A stretch of 64,000 nt of DNA from Trichostrongylus colubriformis (taxonomy: Eukaryota > Nematoda > Chromadorea > Rhabditida > Trichostrongylidae). The number at the start of each line of letters is the position of its first letter. The first letter of the stretch is position 1. The position numbers and the translations under genes are program-made. The stretch covers positions 15,891,664 through 15,955,663 of the forward strand of contig OZ022257.1 in the NCBI GenBank assembly GCA_963978905.1. Direction: 5' to 3'. The notes under the pieces were generated by a model. The model saw only the letters and a program-made list of their open reading frames with translations. It had not been told where the DNA came from and did not search any database. Of this stretch, positions 12,921 to 25,674 are shown piece after piece.

Positions 12921-15900
12921 ATGGATTGCATTCGCGTTGAGATTAGTACCGACAAAGACGTTTACACCCCTGGCCAAGCACTAACGGTGGGTTCTTCTGA
13001 TTCTCTGTGTAAACAAAAAAGTTCAGATCATCACTTTTTTCCACACCAGTATTTTCTTTAGGATTTTCAATAGAAAAACATGTTGATAGCGATAAGAAAT
13101 ACCTTCGGTACTGGGGCTAAGGAGTATGTCGCATGGGGCAGCGCTTCGATGGAACAATTTATTCCGGTCAGTGTGGCTTGGGGGGTGGGGGGAGGGAAGC
13201 TGGAAGACGCAATATTGCGTAAGCTAGGATTCACACCCTCTCTCCTCTACAGGAAAAAGGCTCTAATTGCAGCTACGCGCTTTATTAACACGTTGGCGAC
13301 ATTGCGTCCCAATGGTGGGACGCACGTTTTCTCCCGCGTGGGGCGCTGCTTCCCAATGGTAGGGTGCAGCACAAAGAATTCCTTTTATCATATGATTTGA
13401 AATCCACAAACAGTCAATTTTGATCAACATGCACAAGGGAATTGAGGGTGCACATGGTCCGCTTACATCTTCTCAATGAGTTTTTTTCATGCTGTGGTCA
13501 CATTAGAAGTGACCTTCTCAGAAGAAAGTGTCTTTTTTGAAAAAATAAATCTGACTCAGACATACGAACCTTCTAGTAAAACACATAACGAATAAATCTA
13601 TTCTAAGTAAGATTTTTATACTCGCGAGACACCGACTCTTTTCACTTGTCTATCACATGTTTAAGCACTTCCCATAACCCATCACTACCAGCAGTAATCT
13701 TTTTCGAAACCCTCGAGCGATATCTAAATTTCGCCGCACTCAATATTTTGTATTAAAGCTTGATATAGGCGCGAAATTCAGCGAGTGTAGAAAGGTGGTA
13801 TCAAAAACTGCTTTCTGGGACAATGCGTTCCAATGCTGGGACGCAATTCTCGGTATAGGCGAGCGTCTCCCTCCCAACTCACAGTGATCCACTTGTAATC
13901 AAACTGCGGAACAACAGAGAGAACCGTGAAGATGTGCTTCTTAGGATAGATAAGGAGGGGAGAACTTTGAAGTTACGCCGTTCTAATCACCTTGTGGCAG
14001 TTTCATTCCACACGAGCGCCTCTCATTTTCGAAATTTGAGTATTCGAAGTAACATAGGGTAGCACGACTCGTCTCATCTTCACCATGGTGAAGAAAAAGG
14101 GAAAAAAGGAAAAAGGGTTACTTTATAATACAATATGCCCGCGGAAACTTTAGTTTTCGTGCTTTTGTGGAAACCTACTTTCAAGCAATAGTTTGTAAAG
14201 CTGTATGCGTACTCAATAACTGTAAGTTCGCGCAATTTTTCAAGGGAGTAAATAATCTGGGCTTAATTTTTTTTCTGTGAAAATATGCAAATCAAGCAAA
14301 TCTAAATCTCAAAAATCTCGGTTACTGTGACACATTCTACCAGGTGAGAAAGCAGTTTCTAATCTCAGAACTTTCAGGGTTCGGTCAACATTTTTGCACG
14401 AAAACCAGTCGCTATCGATAGCATCAAAGCGCGGTTATATGGAGACGCAGTTGTGCAGTTTGTCACCAAGGTAAGCTTCAAAGAGATATGAATGTCCTCT
14501 TGACAGCCAATTACATGAGTGCAAGATGGGTGGTGCTACGTCGTACCATTGAAACTTCCCGCCACATTTTTTGAGCATGAGCATTTTTCGAAAGCGTTAA
14601 ATACTGCGCTACTACACATATACCAATAATGAAAACATCACATTTACCCGTGCGGGCGTCGAATCCTGCAGTTGTTCAAAGAAGGATCAACTCAAAGCAC
14701 TACGTTGATAATTTATGAAGCTCGAGCATGAAAAACGCCGCCGAAACCACTTAGTCGGGGATTTTTCAAATTGTCCTGTATGGTGTGAAGGTGTTGAGCA
14801 CATTGAAGAAGGGAGTCGAAAAAAGGGGTCATGGGATTATGCACGAAACTGTCAGCACGTAGTTTCAGCGTTTTTATCTTCTTGAATCCTGGTTGTACGT
14901 GATGAGAGGTATAGAACTCTGATCGGGGCGGAGCCCATCAGAAATGAGGGTCTTATTCATATATTCGAAGAGATTAGCTGTTTAAAAAGTAGAACAGGAC
15001 TGCCTCTGAACTCGAAGTGGGACGAGAAAAACAGGCGATACGTTCATAAAGTGAAAGGGAAAGGTTATGTGGATAGGGAGGAAATCATCCACGAATCTGA
15101 TGAACATTTTGTCCCGGAGAATTTGGCCAGGGTCAGTCATCATATTCAGGTGAACGATCGTTTCGGTATGAGCTATCGAAGCCTTACTAACCTTCTTCAA
15201 ACAGAACACGACACTTGTCTTGCTCGATGGGGTTTAGCGGGTACAGTGTGAGATTGTGAGGGCCACGTAACCATGTGAACAGGTATAATACAGTGGCTGA
15301 AATGTTCAGGAGGGAAAATATTTTTGAATGATTAGGGACCTGAGGAGAGGGTGAGAGATGCATCACAGCGAACAGAGCATCCTGGCTCCTTTGTAATTTC
15401 TTACGCACACCTCCTATGGTCGTGCTGTCCTCACATTACGTGCCCGTGGCTCCTTACGCTGTTTAGCGCGCGGAAAAAGACCGCTGTGGGAAGGGGCCTA
15501 TGTATGTGCGACTTGGTGTCCCATACACTGATTTTATTGGCTTGAGATTTCACGGGCCTTTCCTTTTTCTTGCGCACTGTTTAGCACCTCTACTTCCATT
15601 TCCAGTAATCACCTAAATGTCCACTGTTTCGGTCCATTTCCCGCTTCAATTGCAAAAAAAGGTTAAAGTCTCCAGCAAAAGCTGAGAAGGAGTACGTCTT
15701 GGCTCTCACCACAGCGAAGTAACTTCCTTGTGTTTTCATCTACATAGTAACACCTCTATCTCTATTCTCCTCCACGCCTTCTTCTTCGGAATTGATCGTT
15801 CATGAAATCTGATGCGTTCTCAAAAATCCTGCTCCCACTGAATTCTTTGAAGGCCAAAGCTCCCCATTCAGTTTCTTTCGCTCTCTACAAACTATTGTAT

Positions 15901-18900
15901 ACAGTTAACCATAACACTATGAATTTCGTATTCTAGGATTTCTACAATTTTTCTAATCATCGTGTGTTCGTAAATGAAGACAAGGAGCTTTGGCATTATA
16001 GTACCTTACAAGAAATGCTTGGCATGTCTACACTCGATCATAATGCGGTGAGCCAAATGAATTTGATAAATCAGTAGGCTGCAACAAAATTATTTTTAGA
16101 ATCGTTGTGAGAAAGGCTATTTGACGGGTAAATCGCAGTTCCGTTTCGCATTCAATCTACCCTGCGACCTCGTCACTTCATTCGCTTGTCGAGGAAGTCC
16201 AGTCGTCGTGAAGTACTCTATAACTGTAAGTTCGCGCGATTTCTTAAGGGAGCAAATAATTTGGGCTCAATTTTTTTGTGAAAAGATGTAAAAATAAAAC
16301 CGACTCTCTATTCAACACAGAGTTTTACTTCCTCTGCATCTTCGAGGGGAATCTAATGCAATAATATCATAATTTGACCATATTTATATTTCATTGTCGC
16401 ATGGGCTGGTCATTGCGGGATACTTATAAAGCTCGAAGTTATACAGAATGCTATGCACACTTGTGTACACTTTTACAACTGTTGAAGAATTGTTGACAAC
16501 TCTCCGCGTAACGTTGCAGCAATTTTCGAAGCCATGGAAGTGGTTTTTTCTAGTATCGAAGTGGCGGACTGCGCTGGGATACAAGGGTCATGAAGCTTGC
16601 CAAGCTTCGCAAAAAAATTTTTTGGAAAATATTGAAATACCATTTGATTTTTTGCAGTTTCATTTTAATGGCTTTCGATAATGAACCTGCAGTGGTGTCG
16701 TCGCCGTGAGGAACTAGGGCACCCCATTATGGGCAATTTTCTTTTTACCTAAGCTCAGAAGAGGAAAGGAACAACTTCTTTGCACTGGGACTTGGGCAAA
16801 AATATACGTTTGAGTGCGTAGATTGGCACTTCAATGATCTCTCCAAAATGCTTAGATGTGCAACTTTTCTTGAGATGCCACTCATTGCAATAGCACCCCT
16901 GTGATTGTATAGATCAAATAAATCCTCCTTTATGAGATATATGTGTGGTGCACAAGCTCATAACATTATGGATAGAAATTCCATTCAAAAAAAAAAACAA
17001 ACACTGCTTTTGAATTGATCAGAAGTAGTTGCCCTTCCTGATCATGCCTTCTTACTGGAACTTCACATGGTTTCTGAATTGCCAGTACACCTTGTGTTCG
17101 GATAAGACACTTCATCGTGTTTGGTCAAGCAAAGGAGGCAACCACAAAAGGGAGAAGACATGGCAACGGCTGGAACAGTTTGTCCACGATTCCACAGGCT
17201 CCGAAATGAGAATGAACTACTCGAAGTTTATGCACCTATAACGATGTGTTGCCCATCTCAGAACGCTTGGTTTAGTCACAACTCCTAAGTGTGTGTCGCG
17301 TATCCTCATACAGCCATGCGCGACCTTATTTATCACAGATCCTCACAGCTACTTTGCCGTCGGTACCGAAAGCGCCTTTATAGGACCGTGATGACGAAAG
17401 TACCTTGAAGTAAATCTTTGGGAACATGCATCACCTCCCTGAACCCTTCTGTTCAGATTACCCCTCTTCGTGTTTGTAGCTCCTACTATGATGGCTGCTT
17501 GATCAGTCAATTCAAACGCAGTGCGTATATCAGTTTAACCTTTAGCAAATTTTATAGAAACTCATTTAGCTTTTCTGTGCGCAGGTGGCATAGTGACAGG
17601 TGGCGCACACCCCACTCTCATGAAGCGGAGTTCAAATCCCGCATCAACGCCCGCTCAGGCTAATCAAGCCTTCCACCTCTCCGAGGTCGGTAAATTGGTA
17701 CCATACTCGTTTGGGAGGATGAAAGCTCTGAAAGGAACTATAATGTGCGGCGCGTCTCAGGAAGAGATTGATTAACGCCAAAAACTTTATCCTTTTATCC
17801 TTTATCCATTTAGTTTCTTAAATAGCGCTGTCAACTTGGGTCCGCAGTAGAAGGAATACTCAATTATGTCCGCATCTGGTTACCCTTAGAAATGACGGTA
17901 ATGGTTCCCTTTACATACCCAATCCTTCTTTCAGCGAACATCGCGTTGAATCGTGAAATCTTACTTCGTATTACTTAAGGGCATTTCATGCCTTACCGGC
18001 ATCCCACTTCTCAACGCATTCTAATTCTTGTTCTTCTCTGTAGATAGACTAACTTCTCCATCTATCAAGGCATCATATAGCCAGCCGTGGTTTCATCAGC
18101 AAGTTTCCCTTGCGAGAGGAATCTCTGAACCGAATTCCCTCGTATCACACCCACGCACCCTTTTGGTCTCACAATCAGCTGGTTTTTTCAGTATGGCACT
18201 CCAGTGCTTTTATGCTCGTTATGACGCTGATATGTCGAGTTTCTCGATGAAGGGTTTTAAACAGTCACGAAGCAAACTTACACACTTGCCTTCCGTTCTC
18301 ATGCAGGACATTCATTTTCGTACTATTGCTTTGGCTCGATTTGCTTCGACGAACTCTTAAGGTTTTTGAAGGCCGAAATCACTTGTATCTGCACTTGCAC
18401 GCACCTTTTGTAGTACACCGTCCGTCGATGCATCATTTTGGAGAAAGTGATCCAGTTAGTTGGATTAAAAACAGGTGATAGTACTTCCTTGTCCTTCAGC
18501 ATCGTAATTAAGCGCGAAAAGGTTTATCCTGTGCGTTCGAAATGCAAGCAAATGGTTTGTGGATTGCCTGAACGTGAAGCAATGCCTAACAGAGAATTCA
18601 GCGAGTGTATTGAAAATAATGATCTCTTCAAAGGCACACCACTAATCAAGATGGTCGCTTACCTTCTCAGGGCAGGTAGACCCTTGGATGGTTGTGAAGA
18701 TCGCACCCTTTTGGCGGCGCCACGGCTTACCCTCGCCGCGCACGGGTGTATATCGTTAGGACAGAATTGTCGCGTGGCCGTGTTTGGCGAGCGACGAGAT
18801 AGTGCGAGCTATGCGCGCCGTATCGGATGGGTCTTGAAGCGATGACGGTGCTCTACGTCTCATTCTAGGCGTAATCGCTTCAGGTTTCTGTCCTAACGAT

Positions 18901-21900
18901 ATACACCCGCCGCGCACGGCCTGGTCGACCTAAGCCGAGTTAAGCCCACCGAGCCGAGTCAAGCCCACCGAGCAGAGTCACACCTGGCCTTAGACGAACA
19001 AATTTCCAACGTGGCTCTTACGTGGGGAAAAAACTTGTGATAAGACAAGATAAGACAGCGATTTTGATAGCGAAGGTAGCTTCAGCAGGGAAGAACAGGT
19101 GATATCGTAGCATTTTGCGTATCATCGAGCAAAAACTCATTTCTAGTCTCCCATACTCGTACGAGAACTGAGGGTAAGGAACTTCATTTTTGTTGGTTGT
19201 GTAGGGTTTTGATTCATTTTTCTTCACTAGTGAGTGAACCAGGGCCTCTACATCCTGTAACACGTGGATAGCTTTCACAATTTTTCGCGAGGTGTGCCTT
19301 TAATAGGGCTTTCCTCAGTTTGGTTACAGCTGTCCTTCGTGTGAGGCTATGACTGTCCCAGCATCTGCGCAAATTATATAACACCCCCCCCTCACATTTT
19401 GTAAAAAATTGTGAGATTCCCTCCGTGGCTTGGAGCACTTTCAGTATACGCGTTATATGGAGTCTTTTCCGAACTAGTAATTTATCTGATTGTGAGTTGT
19501 TTCGGCACAGGTTCACCCCAAACAGGTTTGACGAAGTCGTTTTGTTTGCATCCGACAATGGTAAAAAATGTGGGCGAGAACGGAATCTCATCTCGTGTGA
19601 ATGAGTGTTGGAAAAATATGTTTGCGACAACAAATTTGTTCACTGCTCATTGTAGTTATATCATTTTGCTGCACAGCCTTGCAAAAACAACAGTGTTGTG
19701 GAAAAAGCATGTGAAAGGCCACACAAGGCTGAACGAAATTAAAAGATTCATAAAAAATACGTACATCAGGAAGAAAATGTGTAAAGGAGTCCAGTGTTTC
19801 AAGTAAATGGTCGTCTGGATAAGGTTGGGCCGCCATGTATTGCGGTTAGGATGCCCTCATTAATTCCATTATTTCTTGTCAACTCACCCTAAACTTGAGT
19901 GAATTTATAAACTTCTTTGTGATACAGCGAGTCGCATTCATGATAATCACGACACTGTGTGCGGCCAGCATGCTGAGGTTGCTCTGTATGTATACGCTCC
20001 ACAAAAGAGTGCAGTCTTGGCATCGTTTATCAAATTACGATGTTTTACAACAGAAGTTCTTTGATTATTGTCGTAATTCAGGTAACATTGAACTTTGACG
20101 ACGAAGTTTTATGGAAGCATGAGCATCCAATAACAGTCGTCGCTCCACAACTGATAGCTCGTCCCTTGGGAAGCCAAAAAGTCGTTCACTCGAGATGCTT
20201 TCCCTTGATGAAGTGAGTCTGCCTTATACTCAATCTGTGCTGCTACAAACGGTGTCACCTTTACAGGGGTCGAAGTCTCTTCATCGAATGTGTTCTAGAA
20301 CATGCTGTTCTTTCTTCAACTGACAAAGTCCAAGCCACAATCACCATCACGAATAGGTTAGTATTTTATCCATGGGGAGTCAGGGCCCGTATACGAATTG
20401 TTAGTTTTAGATGGAAGCAATCGATCAAGTATGTTCACATAAGCATTCTGAAAAAAATTGAAGCAGTCGGCTGTTTTCGAGATGATCACACTATTACCGA
20501 CACGAAAACTGTCTTGATAAACACGTCTGGTATGCTTTATGTGTGAAATCTGCATACTCTTCTTGTTTCTTTTCTCTGAAGAACTTGTACTAGTGATCGG
20601 TAACTACAAGGCCCGCCGTAAGTTTTCGAAAAAAAAAACGGAAAACGCGGATCCGCGTTTTTTTCGTTTTTTTTTTTGCTATGGCTCGGTTCTCTCCACC
20701 TTGATCTTCTTAGAACTGTGTATTACTCAAATGAGATCATCTGGCTCTCCAAAATGGTCTTTTTATAAGTCCGAAAAGTCAATTTTTTACGTTTTCGCAT
20801 GCATGCACAGAGTGCCAGTGGGCACTTATTACCGAGCGACGCGCAAATCTGCCGTCAACATACAAATTCAATAACTCACAGGGATACTATCCTGGTCGAA
20901 ACTGAACAAGAATTAGGGTTTTATTCTCTAATGGTGATATTGATAGTTTGGTATCGGTTCACAATTGCTATAACTAATTTATGTATAGAGTACATACAAC
21001 ATGACCATGAAAAAAATTATCAGTCTTTTCAAACGCTTTGTCGTTCTACCCTGTCTGACTCCTCGGTCTCATAGCAATTGGTCAGCTCACCGAGATCTCC
21101 CGTATAGGTGTTGATCGGCCTTCCACAGGGATATGCCACCCTATATCCAAACGAAGTGGACAAATTAGTAGTTCTCTGCAAAGGGCAAAGTGCAAAGTGC
21201 ATATGCTTCCAGTGCTTTCAAGCACCCAATTTTCCCTTTTTGATGTTCAGTGTTTCAGAACATAACTACTAAGCTCTCCCCTTCATACTTTATCAAGATC
21301 AGGAGGTATATTTCCACTCCTTTTCAAACGCTTTATCGCTTTGAGCTGTCAGCCCCCGACTGGTCAGTTCTTGAGATCCCTACGACAGTGTTGTTTGACC
21401 TACTACACTGATTTGCCGTATTGACCAAACGAACTGGACAACATGTCAGTTGTGATTGATGATTCACTGATGATATTAGATTTTCAGATTTGTAGAAGGG
21501 CGCTCCTGGCATTCTACTGATAGTTTTGAATATTGTAAAAGGAAAATGGATACTAAACGAAGATCTTCAGTCGATATTTCAGCTCGTGGATGTGTACTGG
21601 TAGCAATTATAATGAAACAGGCTTGATGTCCTCATTAGCCCGCTATAGAAACTATTACCTTCTTCTAGAGGCAAGCAGGAAGTCCTACAATAACAGGCGG
21701 GAAAGCTACTTGGGTCGAAACTTGTTATCGACTACCATGTTATCCAATTCGTTCTGTTGATACAGTGGCATATCATTTGGGAAGACTGATCGATACCTTT
21801 CTATAATAAAAGACCTTGATGAGCTGTTCAACTGTATGAGATTGAGGAGTCAGACAGGGTAGACCAGCAAAGCATTTGAAATGGAATGATAATTTTACTC

Positions 21901-23429
21901 ATGACCATAGACTTTATACATAAATCAACTGATATAATCAACCAAAGTCGGTAAAATTTTTTCTTGGATCAAGTAAGATAGTCGAAATCTGAGGAAAATT
22001 AATTTTTCAACCGATAATCAGATGATGATCACTGTAGTTGGACTGTATCTGGATGAAGTGATACCATAATGAAGTCTCACCATTTAAGAATGAAAATTTA
22101 TTTTTCATTTAGTCTTAAATAGGATAGCATTCCTGTGGTTGACACATCAGACTTGCCTCGTGGTTAGAATCCTAGCGCGCGTTGCTCGGTAAGGCCGCTT
22201 TCATACTTTGCGCACCGACGCCGTCATCTGCGTTGATTTGACGCCGTCACGCGCGTGACGGCGTCAAATCAACGCAGATGACGGCGTCGATTTGACGCCG
22301 TCACGCGCGTGACGGCGTCGGTGCGCAAAGTATGAAAGCGGCCTAAGAGTGCCCACTGGCACTTTGTGCATGCGAGATCGTAAAAATAGGCTTTTCTAAA
22401 TTTTGAAAAGTCCATCTTATAGAGCTCGATGAGCTCATCCGGATAACTTACAGTTTTAAGAAGAATAAGTGGGAAAGAACCGAGTTATATAAAAACGAAA
22501 AACAACGCGGATCCGCATTTGATCGAAAATTTATGGCAGGTATCGTAGGCTCAGCAGATTGGTCAAATCATAAGGAGCCAAGAATAGAGTTAACAAGTGA
22601 GAAAAAAAGAGACAAAAAGTATATAGTTCCGTCAAACTTCCTGATTGGATGAATCGGAGCTCTGAGTAAGCATGTTCAGGTGTCGGATTGCCGGTTTCCA
22701 AAAATAAGATCGCCATTGGCGAGACGTACTCGTTTATTCCCAATTTCAACATACCGGCACTTCCACCAAGTATGGGAGTTCCCGATTTACTGCAGGTCTC
22801 TTACATGCTTGACATCGCTGTCGGCCGAGCACATAACTTCGTGATTGCCTCGCTTAAGGTGAGTTTTCAGCCTTTCGAAATCACACAACACGCTCAACGA
22901 ACCATATTCCAGGTTCCAATAACCATTGTTACGGATATTATTGATATGGAACCAGTAGCCCCTGCTCAGCATGAAGGTTGGTCCGAGTTCTTTCCATTGT
23001 AAAGAAGCAGAAGGATTACGGACAGAGTTCAGCTCAGAAAATCATGTAACATTCATCGGATGGTGTGCTGAAACGCACTAATCCCACAACGGTGGCATTC
23101 GCTTGGAGCACATTTACAGTCCATACCAAAAGTTTGTAAACATCTCAAACAGAAGCACTGTTCAATTTCGCAACACCACGCGATTCTCGCTATTCGATCC
23201 CTCGCAGGCGGTAACTCAAAAATATTGTGGACGATTTAACAATTTTTTATTACTACCAAAGGTCTGTAGACTTAACAAAAAGCAGCACATCGCCGGGATC
23301 AAAACGTACTAGGTTCTCCAAGGTTTCAAGTTAGCTCTAACAACTTGTTCGACATGCTCTGAATCTTTCGCAGACTTGCTTCATCGATGGTATACCAGGC
23401 AATCAGAACCGCCTCGATCACTTCATTGA
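12921..23429 (+). CDS. Arrestin-domain-containing protein (ARRD / alpha-arrestin-like), 10 exons
   Basis: Exons seen: 12921-12986, 14378-14470, 15937-16047, 16100-16225, 20082-20212, 20267-20356, 20411-20529, 22680-22858, 22913-22976 and 23374-23429. All have GT/AG borders and compatible phases, giving 1035 nt (344 residues plus TGA). The N-terminal arrestin fold is recognisable: [19 protein letters not shown] at residues 4-22 matches the usual 'Y.pG..v.G' strand. [10 protein letters not shown] and [13 protein letters not shown] follow, then [15 protein letters not shown] (exon 4, the 'F.F.LP...SF' signature) and VVVKYSIT. The C-terminal arrestin fold has [39 protein letters not shown] and [10 protein letters not shown]. 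Known family role: membrane-trafficking adaptors for receptor ubiquitination and endocytosis. No PPxY motif is visible in the short tail, so HECT-ligase recruitment is unsupported. The start follows an acceptor-like TTTCAG at 12895-12900, fitting trans-splicing. Introns hold several repeats. The last exon is the least certain. Confidence 0.9.
14208..14295 (+). repeat. Copy of the exon 4/intron 4 boundary inside intron 1 of the arrestin gene
   Basis: The stretch from TACTCAATAACTGTAAGTTCG through GTGAAAATATG matches 16213-16298, where the same words form the end of exon 4 and its donor. The upstream exon sequence is not copied. No coding role. Confidence 0.75.
14471..15936 (+). other. Intron 2 of the arrestin gene
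   Basis: 1.47 kb. Contains short open frames at 15051-15251 with no splice or domain support. No transposon was recognised. Confidence 0.6.
17585..17815 (+). repeat. SINE-like tRNA-derived repeat
   Basis: GTGGCATAGTGACAGGTGGC resembles an A box region and GAGTTCAAATCCCGC a B box (GTTCAAATCC). It is followed by CGGTAAATTGGTACCA and GGGAGGATGAAAG, and a T-rich TTTATCC tail. I recall similar units as common SINEs in strongylid genomes; that is from memory, unverified. Confidence 0.55.
18630..19301. mobile_element. AAAGGCACACC MITE interrupted by a second MITE
   Basis: Left end AAAGGCACACCACTAATC, right end GAGGTGTGCCTTT; the interior CACACCTGGCCTTAGACGAAC matches 8265-8290. The 163-bp element at 18745-18907 has inserted into it. 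Confidence 0.8.
18745..18907. mobile_element. Young MITE with perfect 22-bp ends and 11-bp target duplication (Mutator-like)
   Basis: Both ends start GGTGTATATCGTTAGGACAG and match over 22 bp. The flanks carry the same 11-mer CGCCGCGCACG at 18734-18744 and 18908-18918. Long 9-11 bp duplications are typical of Mutator-like elements. No coding capacity. Confidence 0.9.
20530..22679 (+). other. Intron 7 of the arrestin gene
   Basis: 2.15 kb. Contains the palindromic element at 22190-22346 and near-repeat pieces at about 21000-21070 and 21320-21400 (TTTTCAAACGCTTTGTCG / TTTTCAAACGCTTTATCG). No further exon is needed by phase. Confidence 0.7.
22190..22346. mobile_element. Palindromic MITE with 72-bp perfect palindrome
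   Basis: Ends TAAGGCCGCTTTCATACTTT and its inverse. 22217-22288 is a perfect 72-bp palindrome centred on ACGCGCGT. A 26-bp palindrome (22240-22265, within it) recurs at 22294-22319. It lies in intron 7 of the arrestin gene. Confidence 0.95.
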
Positions 23430-23484
23430 CGTTCCACCATTACGTGTTGTTATGGTCGGAACGCTGAACCACAACTCTCCGGAT

Positions 23485-23717
23485 GTGTACGCTTACATCG
23501 CGATGCCGCATCGCGGCATGTCGCAAGCAAAGCAATGCGGACGAGCTAAACGCGGCATGTTGTTGGGTCCCGAAGCGATTAGAAGTTATCTGCGCACCGC
23601 GCACCTAGCATTACCGTGTGATCGTTCTAAGACCCAACTACAGAGACGCGCATAGCTCGAACACACTTCGTCGCACGCCGTCGTCGTCGTGCGGCATCCT
23701 GACATGAGGGCACACAC
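23485..23717. mobile_element. Diverged copy of the GGTGTAT MITE family
   Basis: Shares, in inverse orientation, CGAGCTATGCGCG, TGGGTCTT and AATCGCTTC with 18745-18907 and 41836-42062. The right end is GGGCACACACCC. It starts about 55 bp after the arrestin stop codon. Confidence 0.6.
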
Positions 23718-25674
23718 CCCAACTCCTAAAGGGTTTTCAGGTGTATGCAGCCAGGAGACTGGCTAATCTATTGCTTTGACTTCATTGCATCGAAGTCATA
23801 CGTTGGTTAAGTATTAGAAATAGACGCCGGCATTGTCCGGCGGGGAGATTGTTTCCGGCGCCGCCTCCTTTTCAAAGACGGTGGCAAATGCTAGTGAAGC
23901 ACTCTCAAGCACTCTCCGCTACTCTCAAAGGTCTACGCGACACGAAGGGAGTGCAAGCTGTAAATTTTCGCTGCTCCCGAAGCCATCCCGTATCGTCAAC
24001 GAGCCGCTTCCAAGGTTCCGCAAAGTACGGACTCTCAAAAAATTTTGGCGTCTACGTCTCACATTCACCCAAAAGTATAACTTCAACGCAATGAAGTCGA
24101 AGCAGTAGATTAGCCAGACTGTCTTCTTTCTGAAAACCTGGGGAGTTGTTGTTCAGCGATTATAGCGAAACAACAAGCAGTGATGGACCGTCGATGAGCT
24201 GATGTAGGCGGTTAGAATCGCATGAGACACCATCGATGAAGCAAATATGCAAAACCTGATTTAGAGCATATCGAGCAACTTGTTCGAGCTAACGTGAAAC
24301 CTCGGAGGACCCAGTGCTTTCAGTTCCAGCGATGTGCATGATTTATATCAATTCCACATACTTTTAGTGCATAGAACATTTTTCTCAGTAATAAGAAATT
24401 GATTAAATCGTCTACACAACCCTTTCAAGTCCTCGCATGCAAGAAATCAATAGTGAGAACCGAGTGTTGCGAAATTGAACGGCATTTTGTCGGACCAAAA
24501 TTTGAGTTGCCCAAATTTTTAGTATGGACTGGTTAAGATAATATTAGCAACAATACATTACAAATACTCCGATTATAAATCACCAGTGATCAATAGCAAG
24601 ACTTATGTAAGAGGAGTGCATTGCAGATTTATTGATCGATCTAACACCACCAAACTGGAAGAACACAGCGCCAGCGATCGATCTGCTTGCGTAGGAGGCA
24701 ATTATCCAACACTACATTCATATTTCATTTGTAAATACAGTGAGATACATAAATCTTCAGCCTTTGTCAAAGAAAATCGGGTCGCAATAGTTGAGTAACA
24801 TTGGAAGGATCTTATGTTGCACAAAGTAGTAATGGTAGATTAGCTGTATTTTGAGATGACTGCTCATCAGGGATGAGAACTCTTTCAAATGGAGTTGTTC
24901 TCTATTCTCTGTAAGTCCACAGTTAAGCATTGAAATCTTATTTTGCAAAGATACATACAATATTGAAGTATCCACTAAACAAGGTTACATATATATAACA
25001 TGGGATACATACATATATGAACATACATACATACATACATGCATACATACATACATAAACACCAAAAAATTGATACAAAGCAGATGGCACATAGATCCTT
25101 TCCATGCATACCTAGTTCTCACGAAGATCTTTCAAATGCTCGAATGTTTATATAGCTACCACTGCGTTCAGCGTTTAACTAGGCGATCTTCTTCTCACTT
25201 GATTAACTTTGTAACCGTCGCTTATGTATGTGAGTGGGCAAGTCCTAGCCGAGATCATTGAACACGAGTGGGTGTTGTTGATGATTTTTTGTGATCGTTT
25301 GGTTATTTGTGATTTTTAAGGTTCAGAATGGAATAATTTGTAGGAAAAATTTGCACTTTTGGCGCAACAAGGTTCAAAAGACTTGACCTTTTTCAGGTCA
25401 GATGAAATCAAATGAGGAAAAAAACATCCCTGGACCATTTACATTTGAGAGGCTTCTTGTACGATAAAAGTGTTTGGTAGAATTTCGCTCCTTTGCGAAA
25501 AAAGTGCGAGTGTGCTTTTACTGTGTACCACAATTCAAGCCTCAGGAATATCAAATTGTGAAAGGATCCAAAAGATTAGTGGCATCATCTCGTAGAGCAA
25601 ACAAGCTCTATCGAACGCAAATATAAATATTCTTATAAATCTCGATAGTAGGCGAGGGCGAGAAGATAACGAAG
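23718..25674. other. Unassigned DNA with a CATA microsatellite
   Basis: No supported gene. A CATA tetranucleotide run lies at about 25013-25062. The remainder has no recognisable repeat partner in the window. Confidence 0.5.
25013..25062 (+). repeat. CATA microsatellite
   Basis: About ten near-perfect CATA/CATG units. Confidence 0.9.

Larger units (their letters stand above)
16226..20081 (+). other. Intron 4 of the arrestin gene, loaded with repeats
   Basis: 3.86 kb holding the SINE-like repeat (17585-17815) and the nested MITE pair (18630-19301). Nothing else coding was seen. Confidence 0.7.
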
